From Cupriavidus lacunae (GTDB taxonomy: Bacteria > Pseudomonadota > Gammaproteobacteria > Burkholderiales > Burkholderiaceae), in assembly GCF_003353055.1 (NCBI RefSeq), contig NZ_QKWJ01000018.1:1-64000 (forward strand): 64,000 bases of DNA, given 5' to 3'. Under the pieces are notes generated by a model. It ran no database searches and was not told the DNA's origin. It saw nothing but the letters and a program-made list of their open reading frames with translations. A program made the position numbers and the translations under genes. Positions 8,073 to 17,370 of this stretch are shown one piece after another (position 1 is the stretch's first letter; the number at the start of each line of letters is the position of its first letter).

Positions 8073-9248
8073 TTACAGACGCTCGATGATGGTCACGTTG
8101 GCCAGCCCGCCGCCTTCGCACATCGTCTGCAGGCCGTAGCGCTTGCCATGCGTATGCAGCGCATGCACCAGCGTGGTCATCAGCTTGGCGCCCGAGCCGC
8201 CCAGCGGATGGCCCAGCGCGATTGCGCCGCCATGCACGTTCAGGCGTTCCGGATCGGCGCCAGTGGCCTTCAGCCAGGCCAGCGGCACCGGGGCGAAGGC
8301 TTCGTTGACTTCGAACAGGTCGATATCGCTGATGCGCAGGCCGGCCCGCTTGAGCGCGACTTCCGTGGCCGGCAGCGGTGCTTCCAGCATCACGACCGGG
8401 TCATGGCCGATCACGGTCATGCTGTGCACGCGCGCCAGCGGCTTGACGCCCAGCTTCTTCAGGCCGGCTTCGTTGACCACCATCAGGCCCGCGGCGCCGT
8501 CACAGATCTGGCTGGCGGAAGCAGCGGTCACGCGGCCGCCTTCGGCGATCAGCTTGACGCTGCCGATGCTTTCCAGCGTGGCGTCATAACGGATGCCTTC
8601 GTCGGTGGTGTGCATTTCGCCGTTGGCGCCGTCGGCCGTGCGCACTTCAACCGGCAGAATTTCGGCAGTGAAGCGGCCCGCCTTGGTGGCGGCGATGGCG
8701 CGGTGGTGGCTCTGCAGCGCGTAGGCATCGAGCTGTTCGCGCGACAGGTCGTACTTGCGTGCGATCATTTCGGCACCGGTGAACTGGCTGAACTGCACAC
8801 CGGGGTAGCGCGTCTCGATACCCGGGCTCTTGGGCACGCCGAAGCCGTTCTTGGCCGGCAGTTGCGACGACAGGCCCATCGGCACGCGCGTCATGCTTTC
8901 CACGCCGGCGGCGATGACGATGTCCATCGCGCCCGACATCACCGCCTGTGCGGCAAAGTGCAATGCCTGCTGCGACGAACCGCACTGGCGGTCCACCGAG
9001 GTGCCCGGCACGCTTTCAGGCAGGCGCGAGGCCAGGATGGCATTGCGCGCCACGTTGCCGGCCTGCTCGCCGACCTGGCTCACGCAGCCCATGATGACGT
9101 CGTCGACCAGCGCCGGGTCGGCGCCAGTGCGCTCCACCAGCGCGTTGAGCACCTGCGCGGCCAGGTCGGCCGGATGCCAGCCCGACAGCTTGCCGCCCTT
9201 GCGGCCGCCGGCGGTACGGACCGCCGCGACGATATATGCCTCTGCCAT
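8073..9248 (-). CDS. acetyl-CoA C-acyltransferase (thiolase)
   Basis: A 391-aa thiolase catalysing CoA-dependent cleavage of 3-ketoacyl-CoA (or acetoacetyl-CoA formation). The nucleophilic Cys89 lies in DRQCGSSQQ. The C-terminal half has NEAFAPVPLAWLK, the GGAIALGHPLGGSGA motif with catalytic His, and the second Cys in MCEGGG (about residue 377). The length is standard for the family. Start ATG 9248 is preferred because MAEAYIVAAVRT is the family N-terminus and a GGAGAA site precedes it. It stands 142 bp downstream of the thioesterase gene and has its own upstream copy of the 16-bp palindrome at 9363, so it is probably separately regulated within the acyl-CoA regulon. It could be a FadA-like or a branched-chain thiolase. 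Confidence 0.94.
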   Translation of the reverse strand: MAEAYIVAAVRTAGGRKGGKLSGWHPADLAAQVLNALVERTGADPALVDDVIMGCVSQVGEQAGNVARNAILASRLPESVPGTSVDRQCGSSQQALHFAAQAVMSGAMDIVIAAGVESMTRVPMGLSSQLPAKNGFGVPKSPGIETRYPGVQFSQFTGAEMIARKYDLSREQLDAYALQSHHRAIAATKAGRFTAEILPVEVRTADGANGEMHTTDEGIRYDATLESIGSVKLIAEGGRVTAASASQICDGAAGLMVVNEAGLKKLGVKPLARVHSMTVIGHDPVVMLEAPLPATEVALKRAGLRISDIDLFEVNEAFAPVPLAWLKATGADPERLNVHGGAIALGHPLGGSGAKLMTTLVHALHTHGKRYGLQTMCEGGGLANVTIIERL

Positions 9249-9362
9249 GTGTTCTCCTTGGTTCGGTGCGGGCCGCCGGAGCAGCCGTTGAGTTGTGCGG
9301 AATGCCGGCGTGGGTGCCGGCAGCGTCGATGGGTATTGTTGCGCCGCGGGTGGCGGCAAGCG

Positions 9363-9378
9363 TCGTCGGAAGCGACGA
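9363..9378. promoter_or_regulatory. 16-bp palindrome, copy 1 (acyl-CoA regulon)
   Basis: TCGTCGGAAGCGACGA, arms TCGTCG/CGACGA around GAAG. It lies in the 142-bp gap upstream of the thiolase gene and is identical to copies at 10948 and 17206. Confidence 0.6.
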
Positions 9379-9390
9379 TGTTGCCGCGCC

Positions 9391-9861
9391 TCAGGCGCGC
9401 GGCGCCAGCACCGCGAAGATCGCGGTCGCGCGCAGCAGGCAGCGCTCGCCGCTGACCAGCCGGCAGGTGCCATAGCGCAGGCGGGAGCCGAGCTTGTCGA
9501 ACTCCACGCGCGCTTCCACCCAGTCGCCCAGTCGGGCGGAATCGAGGTAGTCCAGGCTCAGATTGACTGTCACCGCGCTCTTGGCGCGCCCGGTTTCCAG
9601 CGACATCATCATGCCGATGGCGGTATCGGCCAGCGTCGCCAGCATGCCGCCGTGCGGAATGCCCAGGTTGTTCAGGTGGCTCTCGTCGATACGCACCGCC
9701 AGCGTGCGGCGTCCGGCGTGCAGGTAGAGCTGGCCGAAACCGGCCATGTAGCCGCTCATCTGGCGCAGCGGGACGAAGCCCTCCGGCACGTCCGCGTCGG
9801 CGGCTTCTCCCGGCGCGGCGATGGCCCGGGTCATCGCCGCCTCGATCTCGGCTTCGGCCAT
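9391..9861 (-). CDS. PaaI-family hotdog thioesterase
   Basis: A 156-aa hotdog-fold acyl-CoA thioesterase. The signature is NNLGIPHGGMLATLADTAIGMMM, where HGG and the following Asp are typical of PaaI-like enzymes, followed by VTVNLSLDYLDSARLGDWVEARVEF, the central beta strand of the fold. The start ATG 9861 is four bases after the stop of the nitronate monooxygenase gene, so the two are almost certainly one transcript. In this setting it probably hydrolyses or rescues acyl-CoA intermediates of the surrounding fatty-acid pathway; the exact acyl group is unknown. The gene ends 13 bp before the palindrome that precedes the thiolase gene. Confidence 0.9.
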   Translation of the reverse strand: MAEAEIEAAMTRAIAAPGEAADADVPEGFVPLRQMSGYMAGFGQLYLHAGRRTLAVRIDESHLNNLGIPHGGMLATLADTAIGMMMSLETGRAKSAVTVNLSLDYLDSARLGDWVEARVEFDKLGSRLRYGTCRLVSGERCLLRATAIFAVLAPRA

Positions 9862-9865
9862 GGCG

Positions 9866-10921
<1,056 letters not shown>

Positions 10922-10947
10922 CTACGGCCAGGCGCCAATTCCCGGCC

Positions 10948-10963
10948 TCGTCGGAAGCGACGA
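10948..10963. promoter_or_regulatory. 16-bp palindrome, copy 2 (acyl-CoA regulon)
   Basis: TCGTCGGAAGCGACGA, identical to copies 1 and 3. It lies between the divergent nitronate monooxygenase and enoyl-CoA hydratase genes, about 110 bp from each start, so it could serve both promoters. Confidence 0.6.
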
Positions 10964-11054
10964 TTGCGGGCGACGCATTCTGCACTAGTGTTGGCCGAAC
11001 CCCTTTGCGCGTATTCCTCCTTCCCCCTTCTCTGTACTTTCAGCAGGAGCCCCC

Positions 11055-11930
11055 ATGACGCAAGCCACGCCTTCGTTCGAAACCCTGCGCTACGCCGTTG
11101 AAGACGGTGTCGCCACCATCACCCTGCACCGCCCCGACCAGTTCAATGCCTTCACCGCGCAGATGATGCATGAGCTGATCGCCGCGTTCGACGCCACCGA
11201 TGCAGACGACAACGTGCGCGCCGTGATCGTCACCGGCTCGGGCCGCGCCTTCTGCGCCGGCGCCGACCTGTCCGGCGGCAGTTCCACCTTCGATTTCGAG
11301 AAGCGCTACGGCGCCAGCCCCGACACCGCGCACCGCGACGGCGGCGGGCGCGTGTCGCTGCGCATCTTTCGCAGCCTCAAGCCGGTGATCGCCGCGGTCA
11401 ACGGCGCCGCAGTGGGCGTGGGCGTGACCATGCAGCTGCCGATGGATATCCGGCTGGCGTCGACCGACGCCAAGTTCGGCTTTGTCTTCGCCCGTCGCGG
11501 CATCACGCCCGAAGCGGCGTCGTCGTGGTTCCTGTCGCGCGTGGTCGGCATCTCGACCGCGCTGGAATGGTGCTATACCGGCCGCGTGTTCTCCGCCCAG
11601 GAGGCGCATGAGCGCGGCCTGGTGCGTTCGCTGCACGCGCCCGAAGACCTGCTGCCGGCCGCCCAGGCCATTGCCCGCGAGATCGCCGCCAATGCCGCGC
11701 CGGTTTCGGTGGCGATCTCGCGGCAGCTGATCTGGCGCATGGCCGGCGCGAGCCACCCGATGGAAGCGCACAAGCTCGACAGCCGCGCGATCCAGTCGCG
11801 CGGCCGCTCCGCCGACGTGAAGGAAGGCGTCAGCGCCTTCCTGGAAAAGCGCCCCGCCGCATTCCCGGAGACCGTGTCGCACGACATGCCGGACTTCTTC
11901 GACTGGACCGGCGAGCCGCCCTTCATCTGA
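11055..11930 (+). CDS. enoyl-CoA hydratase/isomerase family protein
   Basis: A 291-aa crotonase-fold enzyme, predicted to hydrate trans-2-enoyl-CoA in beta-oxidation. The oxyanion-hole motifs are visible: SGRAFCAGADLSGG and AAVNGAAVGVGVTM. The region FGFVFARRGITPEAASSWFLSR holds one Glu, while the usual second acid is less obvious, so an isomerase or another crotonase activity is possible. GGAG precedes ATG 11055 by eight bases. It is slightly longer than the usual 260 aa because of a C-terminal tail (FLEKRPAAFPETVSHDMPDFF). The nitroreductase gene follows after 35 bp, probably in the same unit. Regulation is probably through the palindrome at 10948. Confidence 0.92.
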   Translation: MTQATPSFETLRYAVEDGVATITLHRPDQFNAFTAQMMHELIAAFDATDADDNVRAVIVTGSGRAFCAGADLSGGSSTFDFEKRYGASPDTAHRDGGGRVSLRIFRSLKPVIAAVNGAAVGVGVTMQLPMDIRLASTDAKFGFVFARRGITPEAASSWFLSRVVGISTALEWCYTGRVFSAQEAHERGLVRSLHAPEDLLPAAQAIAREIAANAAPVSVAISRQLIWRMAGASHPMEAHKLDSRAIQSRGRSADVKEGVSAFLEKRPAAFPETVSHDMPDFFDWTGEPPFI

Positions 11931-11965
11931 AGCGCGCCCCGTCGAGCAACTTTTCCGGAATCCGC

Positions 11966-12637
11966 ATGAAAGTCAGCCAAGCCATCGCCAGCCGCAAGTC
12001 CGTCCGCGGCTTCCTGCCCCGGGCCGTTGCGCCCGACACCATCCGGCGCGTGCTCGACGCCGCCGCGCGCGCCCCCTCCGGGGGCAACCTGCAGCCCTGG
12101 CATATCCATGTCGTCGGCGGCGAGGCGCTGGAGCGCCTGCGCGGCATCATGCGCGAGCGCATCGCCGCGGCGCCCACCGGCGAAGCGCGCGAGTACGACA
12201 TCTACCCGCGCGAGCTGGTCTCGCCCTACCGCGACCGCCGCTTCCAGGTGGGCGAGGCGCTCTACCACTACCTGGGCATCCCGCGCGAGGACAAGGCGCG
12301 GCGGCTGGCGCAGTTTGCCAACAACTTCACCTTCTTCGGCGCGCCGCTGGCGCTGTTCTGCACGGTGGACCGGCGCATGGGGCCGCCGCAATGGTCGGAC
12401 CTGGGCATGTACCTGCAGACGGTGATGCTGCTGCTGCGTGAAGAAGGGCTGGACAGCTGCGCGCAGGAATGCTGGGCGATGTACCCGCAGACTATCGGCG
12501 AGTTCCTGTCGCTGCCGGCCGAACGGATGCTGTTCACCGGCATGGCAATCGGCTATGAAGACCCCGAGTCGCCCGCCAACCAGCTGCGCGCCGAGCGCGC
12601 GCCGCTGGATGAATTCACGGAGTTCATGGGCATCTGA
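11966..12637 (+). CDS. nitroreductase family protein
   Basis: A 223-aa FMN-dependent nitroreductase-fold protein. The N-terminal FMN-binding Arg/Ser pattern is present (SQAIASRKSVRGFLPRAV), followed by VLDAAARAPSGGNLQPWHIHVV, the classic nitroreductase motif, and the C-terminal LFTGMAIGYEDPESPANQL loop with AIGY. It lies 35 bp downstream of the enoyl-CoA hydratase and is probably co-transcribed. Possible roles are NAD(P)H-dependent reduction of nitro or quinone compounds, or of an enoyl intermediate; sequence alone does not decide. It runs tail-to-tail against the LAL regulator gene with only 11 bp between the stops, and I see no strong terminator there. Confidence 0.92.
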   Translation: MKVSQAIASRKSVRGFLPRAVAPDTIRRVLDAAARAPSGGNLQPWHIHVVGGEALERLRGIMRERIAAAPTGEAREYDIYPRELVSPYRDRRFQVGEALYHYLGIPREDKARRLAQFANNFTFFGAPLALFCTVDRRMGPPQWSDLGMYLQTVMLLLREEGLDSCAQECWAMYPQTIGEFLSLPAERMLFTGMAIGYEDPESPANQLRAERAPLDEFTEFMGI

Positions 12638-12648
12638 GCCGCGCCGGC

Positions 12649-15408
12649 TCAGAGCAGCCCGAGCTGGCGCGCAATGGCTACCGCCTGGGTGCGGTTGCTG
12701 GCGTGCAGCTTGGCGCTGATATTGCGCAGGTGCGTGCGCACCGTGGTCTCGGACACGAACAGGCGCTCGGCCATGGCCACGTTGGAGTAGCCCTCGGCCA
12801 GCAGGTGCAGCACCTTCTGCTCCTTGGGCGTGAGCGGCTCCACCAGCGCCGCCGGTGCAGGCCGGCCCGCGCCGGGGGGCTGCTCACCGGCGGCCTGGCC
12901 GCAGGCAAGCAGCAGCTTTTCCACGTAGGGGGCAGGCAGGTTGGCTGACTGGCGCGAGCAAGCGTCGGCCACCAGCCGGCGCACATCGTCGCCCTCGTCG
13001 GCAAAGATGCGGACAAAGCCTTCGGCGGCGCCGAAGCGCAGCCCTTCGCCCATCACCACCAGCGCGTGCGCGCCATCGCCGGTGCGCTGGCACGCCTGCG
13101 CCAGCAGGATGCGCAGCTTGAGCGCGCGGCGCATCAGCTGGTTGCCGGCGGCCGCCGCCAGTTCGCGCTCGATCGCCTCGCGCACCGGCGTGCCGGGGCG
13201 CGCATGCAGGTCCAGCCGCAGCCGGCCAAGGGTGATGTCCTCGACATCGCTGGCAAACGAACTGACCCCGGGGCGCGTGCGCCACAGCGCCGGATCGGCG
13301 GCGCGTTCGATCGCCTCCTGCGCAGCGTGGACATTGCCCTGGCGTAGCGCCAGGCGGGCGCGTTCCAGCATCGCCGCCATCACCAGCCGCGTCAGCCCGC
13401 GGTGGTGGCCCAGCGCCTCCAGTTGCGCCAGCCATTCGTGCGCCTGGTCGGCCTCGCCGCGCTCGAAGGCAATGCGGGCCAGCACCGTGTGCCCGGTGAT
13501 GATCTGGTCGGGCAGCCCGAGGTCGCGCGACAGCGGCAGGTAGACGTTGAGCAATCGGCTGGCGCGCTCGGAATCGCCGCTCTCGTACAGGCCTTCGGCC
13601 AGCAGGATGCCGGCCATGGCGTTGCCGTTGGTGGGCCCGAAGCGGTTCGGCAGCATCGTGCTGGCGGCGATGCGAAACCGTGCCAGTGCCTGCTGCAAGC
13701 GCCCTTGCCGCAGGTCGATCAGCCCTTCGACCGATTCCGAGAAGATCTTGTTGAAATTGCTGTCTGAACCGCGCACCGCATGCCGCGCCACCTGCAGCAG
13801 CCGGCGCGCCTCGGGGTAGTCGCCGGCCACCGCGGCCAGGCGCGCCATCGAGGTGGCCAGGATCGCATCGGGGAAGGCATAGCCCATCGGCAACGGCGGC
13901 AGCTCATTGCGGGCGAAGGCGCGGGCGTCGTCGAAGCGGTCCATCATGTTCAGCAGCATATGGCGCAGCGCGCGGATATGCGCCAGCAGATCGCCGGCCG
14001 CGCCCTCGGTGGGGATCTCCTGCAGCAGGGCGATGGCTTCGGCCGGTCCGCGCGTGAATGACACCGCCCAGACGCGCGCGATCTGCAGCTTGGGCCAGCG
14101 CGCCAGCTCGTCGGCAGGCATCGCTTCCAGCCAGCGTGTCAACAGCCGCATGCGGCCCTGCGCCAGCAGGTCGTCCGCGGCGCCATCCAGCAACGGCAGC
14201 GCGTGCGCCAGCGCACCGGCCGCGAAAGCATGCTCGATGGCGGGCACCGGGCGCCCCTGCGACTCATACCAGCGCGAGGCCGACAGGTGCAGTTGCGGCA
14301 CGGCCTCGGGCATGGCTTGCGCCAACTGGCCGCGCAGAAAGCCGGAAAAGAGGCTGTGATAGCGATACCACTGTTCGGGCGCGGCACCCGAGCCGCGCTC
14401 GCCATAGCGTTCGCTCTCCAGCGGCAGCAGGAACAGGTTAGCGCGCTCCAGCCAGACCAGGATCTCGTCGCTGCTGCCGGCCACGGCGGACTGGCACACC
14501 GCATCGCACAGCGGCCCGCACAGCTGGTCCAGGATCGAGGTGCGCAACAGGAAGTCGCGCACCGCCTCGGGCAGGTGCAGGAATACGTCTTCGACCAGGT
14601 AGTCGGCGATCGCCGCGTTGGAGCCGGAGAAGCCGGCGATAAAGCCCTCTGGCTGGCTGCGCCGCTCCAGCGCCACCGACGCCAGCCACAAGGCCGTGGC
14701 CCAGCCTTCGGTGCGCCGGTGCAGCACGCTGATGGCCGCCTGCTCCAGCTTCAGCCCACGCGCCTGGCGCAGGAAGGATGCGGTTTCGCCGGCGGAAAAG
14801 CGCAGCTGCGCGGGTTCGATCTCAAGCAGTTCCCCCCGCGCGCGCAGTCGGCCCAGGCCGGTTTCCGGCACCCAGCGCGTGCCGATCACCACGCGGCAGC
14901 CGGGCGGCAGGCTTTCCACCAGTTGCCAGACCAGTCCGGCCACGGCATCGTTCTGGATCGCTTCGAAGTCATCAAGGAACAGCGTGAAGTCGCCGTGATG
15001 GCTGGCCAGGCGGTCGATCAGCGCGAGCGCCTGCTCGCCGGCATCTTGCGCCAGCAGCCCGTGCGCGGACCGGCCGGGGCCGCCGCCCAGGCCCTGCGCG
15101 ATGGCGGCCTCGACCGAGCCGAGAAAGCGCGAGGCATCATTGTCCGAACGGTCCAGCGTCAGCCAGGCGGTGCGCCCGCCCGCGGCCTCCAGGCGCGCGC
15201 GGCACTGGAGCATGGCCGTGGTCTTGCCAAAGCCCGCCGGCGCGCGCACCAGGACAAGCTTGACGAAGCCCGCCGCGCACACGGCATCGCAGATCGCCGC
15301 GCGCTCGACCTGGAACGGGGTCAGCAGCGGCGGACGCAGTTTGGCCGCCAGCGATGCGGCGCCCGCCGGTGGCGGCGTGCGCCGTCCGGTCTCCTCGATA
15401 CTTGCCAT
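12649..15408 (-). CDS. large MalT/LAL-type LuxR-family ATP-dependent regulator
   Basis: A 919-aa transcription regulator with the MalT-like layout. An N-terminal NTPase domain has Walker A (APAGFGKTT, residues 56-64) and Walker B-like FTLFLDDFEAI. A long helical, TPR-like centre follows (repeated Ala/Leu-rich pairs such as ALPLLDGAADDLLAQGRMRLL). The C-terminus is a LuxR helix-turn-helix (LTPKEQKVLHLLAEGYS, then NVAMAERLFVSETTVRTHL). The start ATG 15408 lies just before the conserved AAKLRPPLLTPFQVER segment; the frame is open further upstream but without family similarity. It sits inside the acyl-CoA gene island between two groups carrying the 16-bp palindrome, so it is a candidate regulator of them, but no copy lies at its own promoter. 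The inducing ligand is unknown. Confidence 0.9.
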   Translation of the reverse strand: MASIEETGRRTPPPAGAASLAAKLRPPLLTPFQVERAAICDAVCAAGFVKLVLVRAPAGFGKTTAMLQCRARLEAAGGRTAWLTLDRSDNDASRFLGSVEAAIAQGLGGGPGRSAHGLLAQDAGEQALALIDRLASHHGDFTLFLDDFEAIQNDAVAGLVWQLVESLPPGCRVVIGTRWVPETGLGRLRARGELLEIEPAQLRFSAGETASFLRQARGLKLEQAAISVLHRRTEGWATALWLASVALERRSQPEGFIAGFSGSNAAIADYLVEDVFLHLPEAVRDFLLRTSILDQLCGPLCDAVCQSAVAGSSDEILVWLERANLFLLPLESERYGERGSGAAPEQWYRYHSLFSGFLRGQLAQAMPEAVPQLHLSASRWYESQGRPVPAIEHAFAAGALAHALPLLDGAADDLLAQGRMRLLTRWLEAMPADELARWPKLQIARVWAVSFTRGPAEAIALLQEIPTEGAAGDLLAHIRALRHMLLNMMDRFDDARAFARNELPPLPMGYAFPDAILATSMARLAAVAGDYPEARRLLQVARHAVRGSDSNFNKIFSESVEGLIDLRQGRLQQALARFRIAASTMLPNRFGPTNGNAMAGILLAEGLYESGDSERASRLLNVYLPLSRDLGLPDQIITGHTVLARIAFERGEADQAHEWLAQLEALGHHRGLTRLVMAAMLERARLALRQGNVHAAQEAIERAADPALWRTRPGVSSFASDVEDITLGRLRLDLHARPGTPVREAIERELAAAAGNQLMRRALKLRILLAQACQRTGDGAHALVVMGEGLRFGAAEGFVRIFADEGDDVRRLVADACSRQSANLPAPYVEKLLLACGQAAGEQPPGAGRPAPAALVEPLTPKEQKVLHLLAEGYSNVAMAERLFVSETTVRTHLRNISAKLHASNRTQAVAIARQLGLL

Positions 15409-15578
15409 TGGCTGTTGTCGTCTCCCGCACATCGCTGCCGTTGCAGGCAGCACAATGCGCCCGCCCGGCGCTGCGGATACAGGCGGGCGCCCGTGGCTGT
15501 GATGTAACGGAGGATTATGACGTAAACCGCTGCACTCGCGAAAACGCGGGCAGCGGCGATGTGCCCCGGGCCTTGGAC

Positions 15579-17126
15579 CTACACCAGCCTGTTGCCATGG
15601 CCGGCCCAGTAGCGGTCGCGCAGCAGCCGCTTGAGCAGCTTGCCGGTCGGCAGGCGCGGCAACTCGGCTTCGAAGTCGACCGAGCGCGGGCACTTGATGG
15701 CCGACAGGTTGGCGCGGCAGAACGCGATCAGTTCCGCGGCGAGCTCGGGCCCGGCCAGGCCCATATCGGCCAGTTGCACCACGGCCTTGACCTCTTCGCC
15801 GAAATCTTCGTTGGGCACCCCGATCACGGCCACATCCATCACCTTCGGGTGCGTCATCAGTAGGTTCTCGGCTTCCTGCGGGTAGATGTTGACACCACCG
15901 GAGATGATCATGTTGGCCTTGCGGTCGGTCAGGTACAGGTAGCCGTCCGCATCCACGTAGCCGACATCGCCGATGGTGCTCCAGTCCGGCTGCTGCGGGT
16001 GGCGCGACTCCGCGGTCTTGGGCTCGTCGTTGTGGTACGCAAAGGCGCGACCTTCGGCAAAGTAGATCGTGCCCGACTCGCCCGGCGGCAGCAGCGCGCC
16101 GTCCGGCCCGCAGATGCGCAGCTTGCCGATCATGGCCCGCCCCACCGTGCCCTTGCGCTCCAGCCACTCCGGCGTGCTGACCACGGTCACGCCATTGCCC
16201 TCCGTCCCGGCGTAGTACTCCCAGATCACCGGTCCCCACCACGCGATCATGGCTTCCTTGACCTGCACCGGGCACGGCGCGGCCGCGTGGATCGCCACGC
16301 GCAGCGACGACACGTCACAGGCCTGCCGCTGTGCTTCGGGCAGCTTGAGCATGCGCGAGAACATCGTCGGCACCAGTTGCGTATGCGTGATGCGGTGTTC
16401 CTGCACCAGCCGCAGGTAGTGCTCGGCATCGAAATGCTCCATCACCACCGCGGTGCCGCCCAGCGCCTGCACCGTCATGTTGTAGCGCAGCGGCGCCGCG
16501 TGATACAGCGGCGCGGGCGACAGGTAGCGCGTCCCGGCGTCGAAGCCATAGAGCCGCTGGCACAGGCTCGTCAGGCTCGTGGGAGCCTCGATGTTCGGAC
16601 TCGACGGCGACGCGTACACGCCCTTGGGCCGGCCGGTGGTGCCGGACGAATACAGCATGTCGCCGCCGGTCACTTCGTCATGGATGCGCGTTGCCGGGCA
16701 GCGCGCCAGCGCGGCCTCATAAGCGTCATAGCCCGGCACCGTGCCGTCCAGCATCAGCCTTGCGCGCAAAGCCGGGGTCTGGCCCGTCAGCGCCCCGGCA
16801 ATCTCCGCCTGCGCGTGCGTGGTGACCAGCAGTTGGGCGCCGCTGTCATTGACGATATAGGCGGCATCGGCCGCGTTCAGCCGTGTGCTCAGGCAGATAT
16901 AGACAATGCCGCTGCGCTGCGCGCCCCAGCACAGTTCGAACAGGCGCGGATGATTCTCCACCATGAAGGCCACGCGATCACCGGGCTGCAGCCCCAGGCT
17001 GCGGAACAGGTGTGCCACCTGGTTCGAGCGCTCGTCCAGTTCGCGATAGGTGACGACCGCGCCGCTGCTGCCCATGATGACGGCTGGTTTGTCGGGCGTG
17101 CGCTGCGCGTGGATGTGCGGATGCAT
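15579..17126 (-). CDS. AMP-dependent acyl-CoA synthetase/ligase
   Basis: A 515-aa ANL-superfamily ligase activating a fatty or other carboxylic acid to its acyl-CoA through an acyl-AMP. The phosphate loop is MLYSSGTTGRPKGVY (about residues 168-182). YYAGTEGNG corresponds to the A5 motif, IGDVGYVDADGYLYLTDRKANMI to A7-A8 hinge, and LPRLPTGKLLKRLLRDRYW carries the adenylation Lys. The ATG at 17126 has GAGGAG nine bases upstream. It is divergent from the acyl-CoA dehydrogenase gene at 17371 with two copies of the 16-bp palindrome in between, so ligase and dehydrogenase are probably co-regulated as the first two steps of acyl degradation. Chain-length preference is unknown. Confidence 0.94.
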   Translation of the reverse strand: MHPHIHAQRTPDKPAVIMGSSGAVVTYRELDERSNQVAHLFRSLGLQPGDRVAFMVENHPRLFELCWGAQRSGIVYICLSTRLNAADAAYIVNDSGAQLLVTTHAQAEIAGALTGQTPALRARLMLDGTVPGYDAYEAALARCPATRIHDEVTGGDMLYSSGTTGRPKGVYASPSSPNIEAPTSLTSLCQRLYGFDAGTRYLSPAPLYHAAPLRYNMTVQALGGTAVVMEHFDAEHYLRLVQEHRITHTQLVPTMFSRMLKLPEAQRQACDVSSLRVAIHAAAPCPVQVKEAMIAWWGPVIWEYYAGTEGNGVTVVSTPEWLERKGTVGRAMIGKLRICGPDGALLPPGESGTIYFAEGRAFAYHNDEPKTAESRHPQQPDWSTIGDVGYVDADGYLYLTDRKANMIISGGVNIYPQEAENLLMTHPKVMDVAVIGVPNEDFGEEVKAVVQLADMGLAGPELAAELIAFCRANLSAIKCPRSVDFEAELPRLPTGKLLKRLLRDRYWAGHGNRLV

Positions 17127-17205
17127 GGCGTGGAACTCCTCGACGGGTGTTGGTTTGTTGGCGGAAGCTGATCCCGCATTCTCGGAATCCTGGCCGGTTC
17201 AACAA

Positions 17206-17221
17206 TCGTCGGAAGCGACGA
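17206..17221. promoter_or_regulatory. 16-bp palindrome, copy 3 (acyl-CoA regulon)
   Basis: TCGTCGGAAGCGACGA, 80 bp upstream of the acyl-CoA ligase start and identical to copies 1 and 2. A variant copy lies 70 bp further right in the same divergent promoter region. Confidence 0.6.
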
Positions 17222-17222
17222 A

Positions 17223-17254
17223 GCGGCACTGCCGCCGTTTTGCCGCAGTGCCGC
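17223..17254. repeat. inverted repeat between the two palindrome copies
   Basis: Perfect 10-bp arms GCGGCACTGC and GCAGTGCCGC around a 12-bp centre, lying between the palindromes at 17206 and 17276. No T run follows it in either direction, so it is not an obvious terminator and may be a further protein-binding site. Confidence 0.5.
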
Positions 17255-17275
17255 AAAAACGGGCCGCAGGCAGCT

Positions 17276-17291
17276 TCGTCCGATGCGACGA
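17276..17291. promoter_or_regulatory. 16-bp palindrome, copy 4 (acyl-CoA regulon)
   Basis: TCGTCCGATGCGACGA, a variant of copies 1-3 with conserved TCGTC/GACGA arms, about 80 bp upstream of the acyl-CoA dehydrogenase GTG start. Confidence 0.55.
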
Positions 17292-17370
17292 TGCGCCGCG
17301 GGGCGGCTTGGCCGGATGATCCCGCCCAGACTACCGCAATCACGCCTCCCCCAATTCCGAAGGAGCCAAG

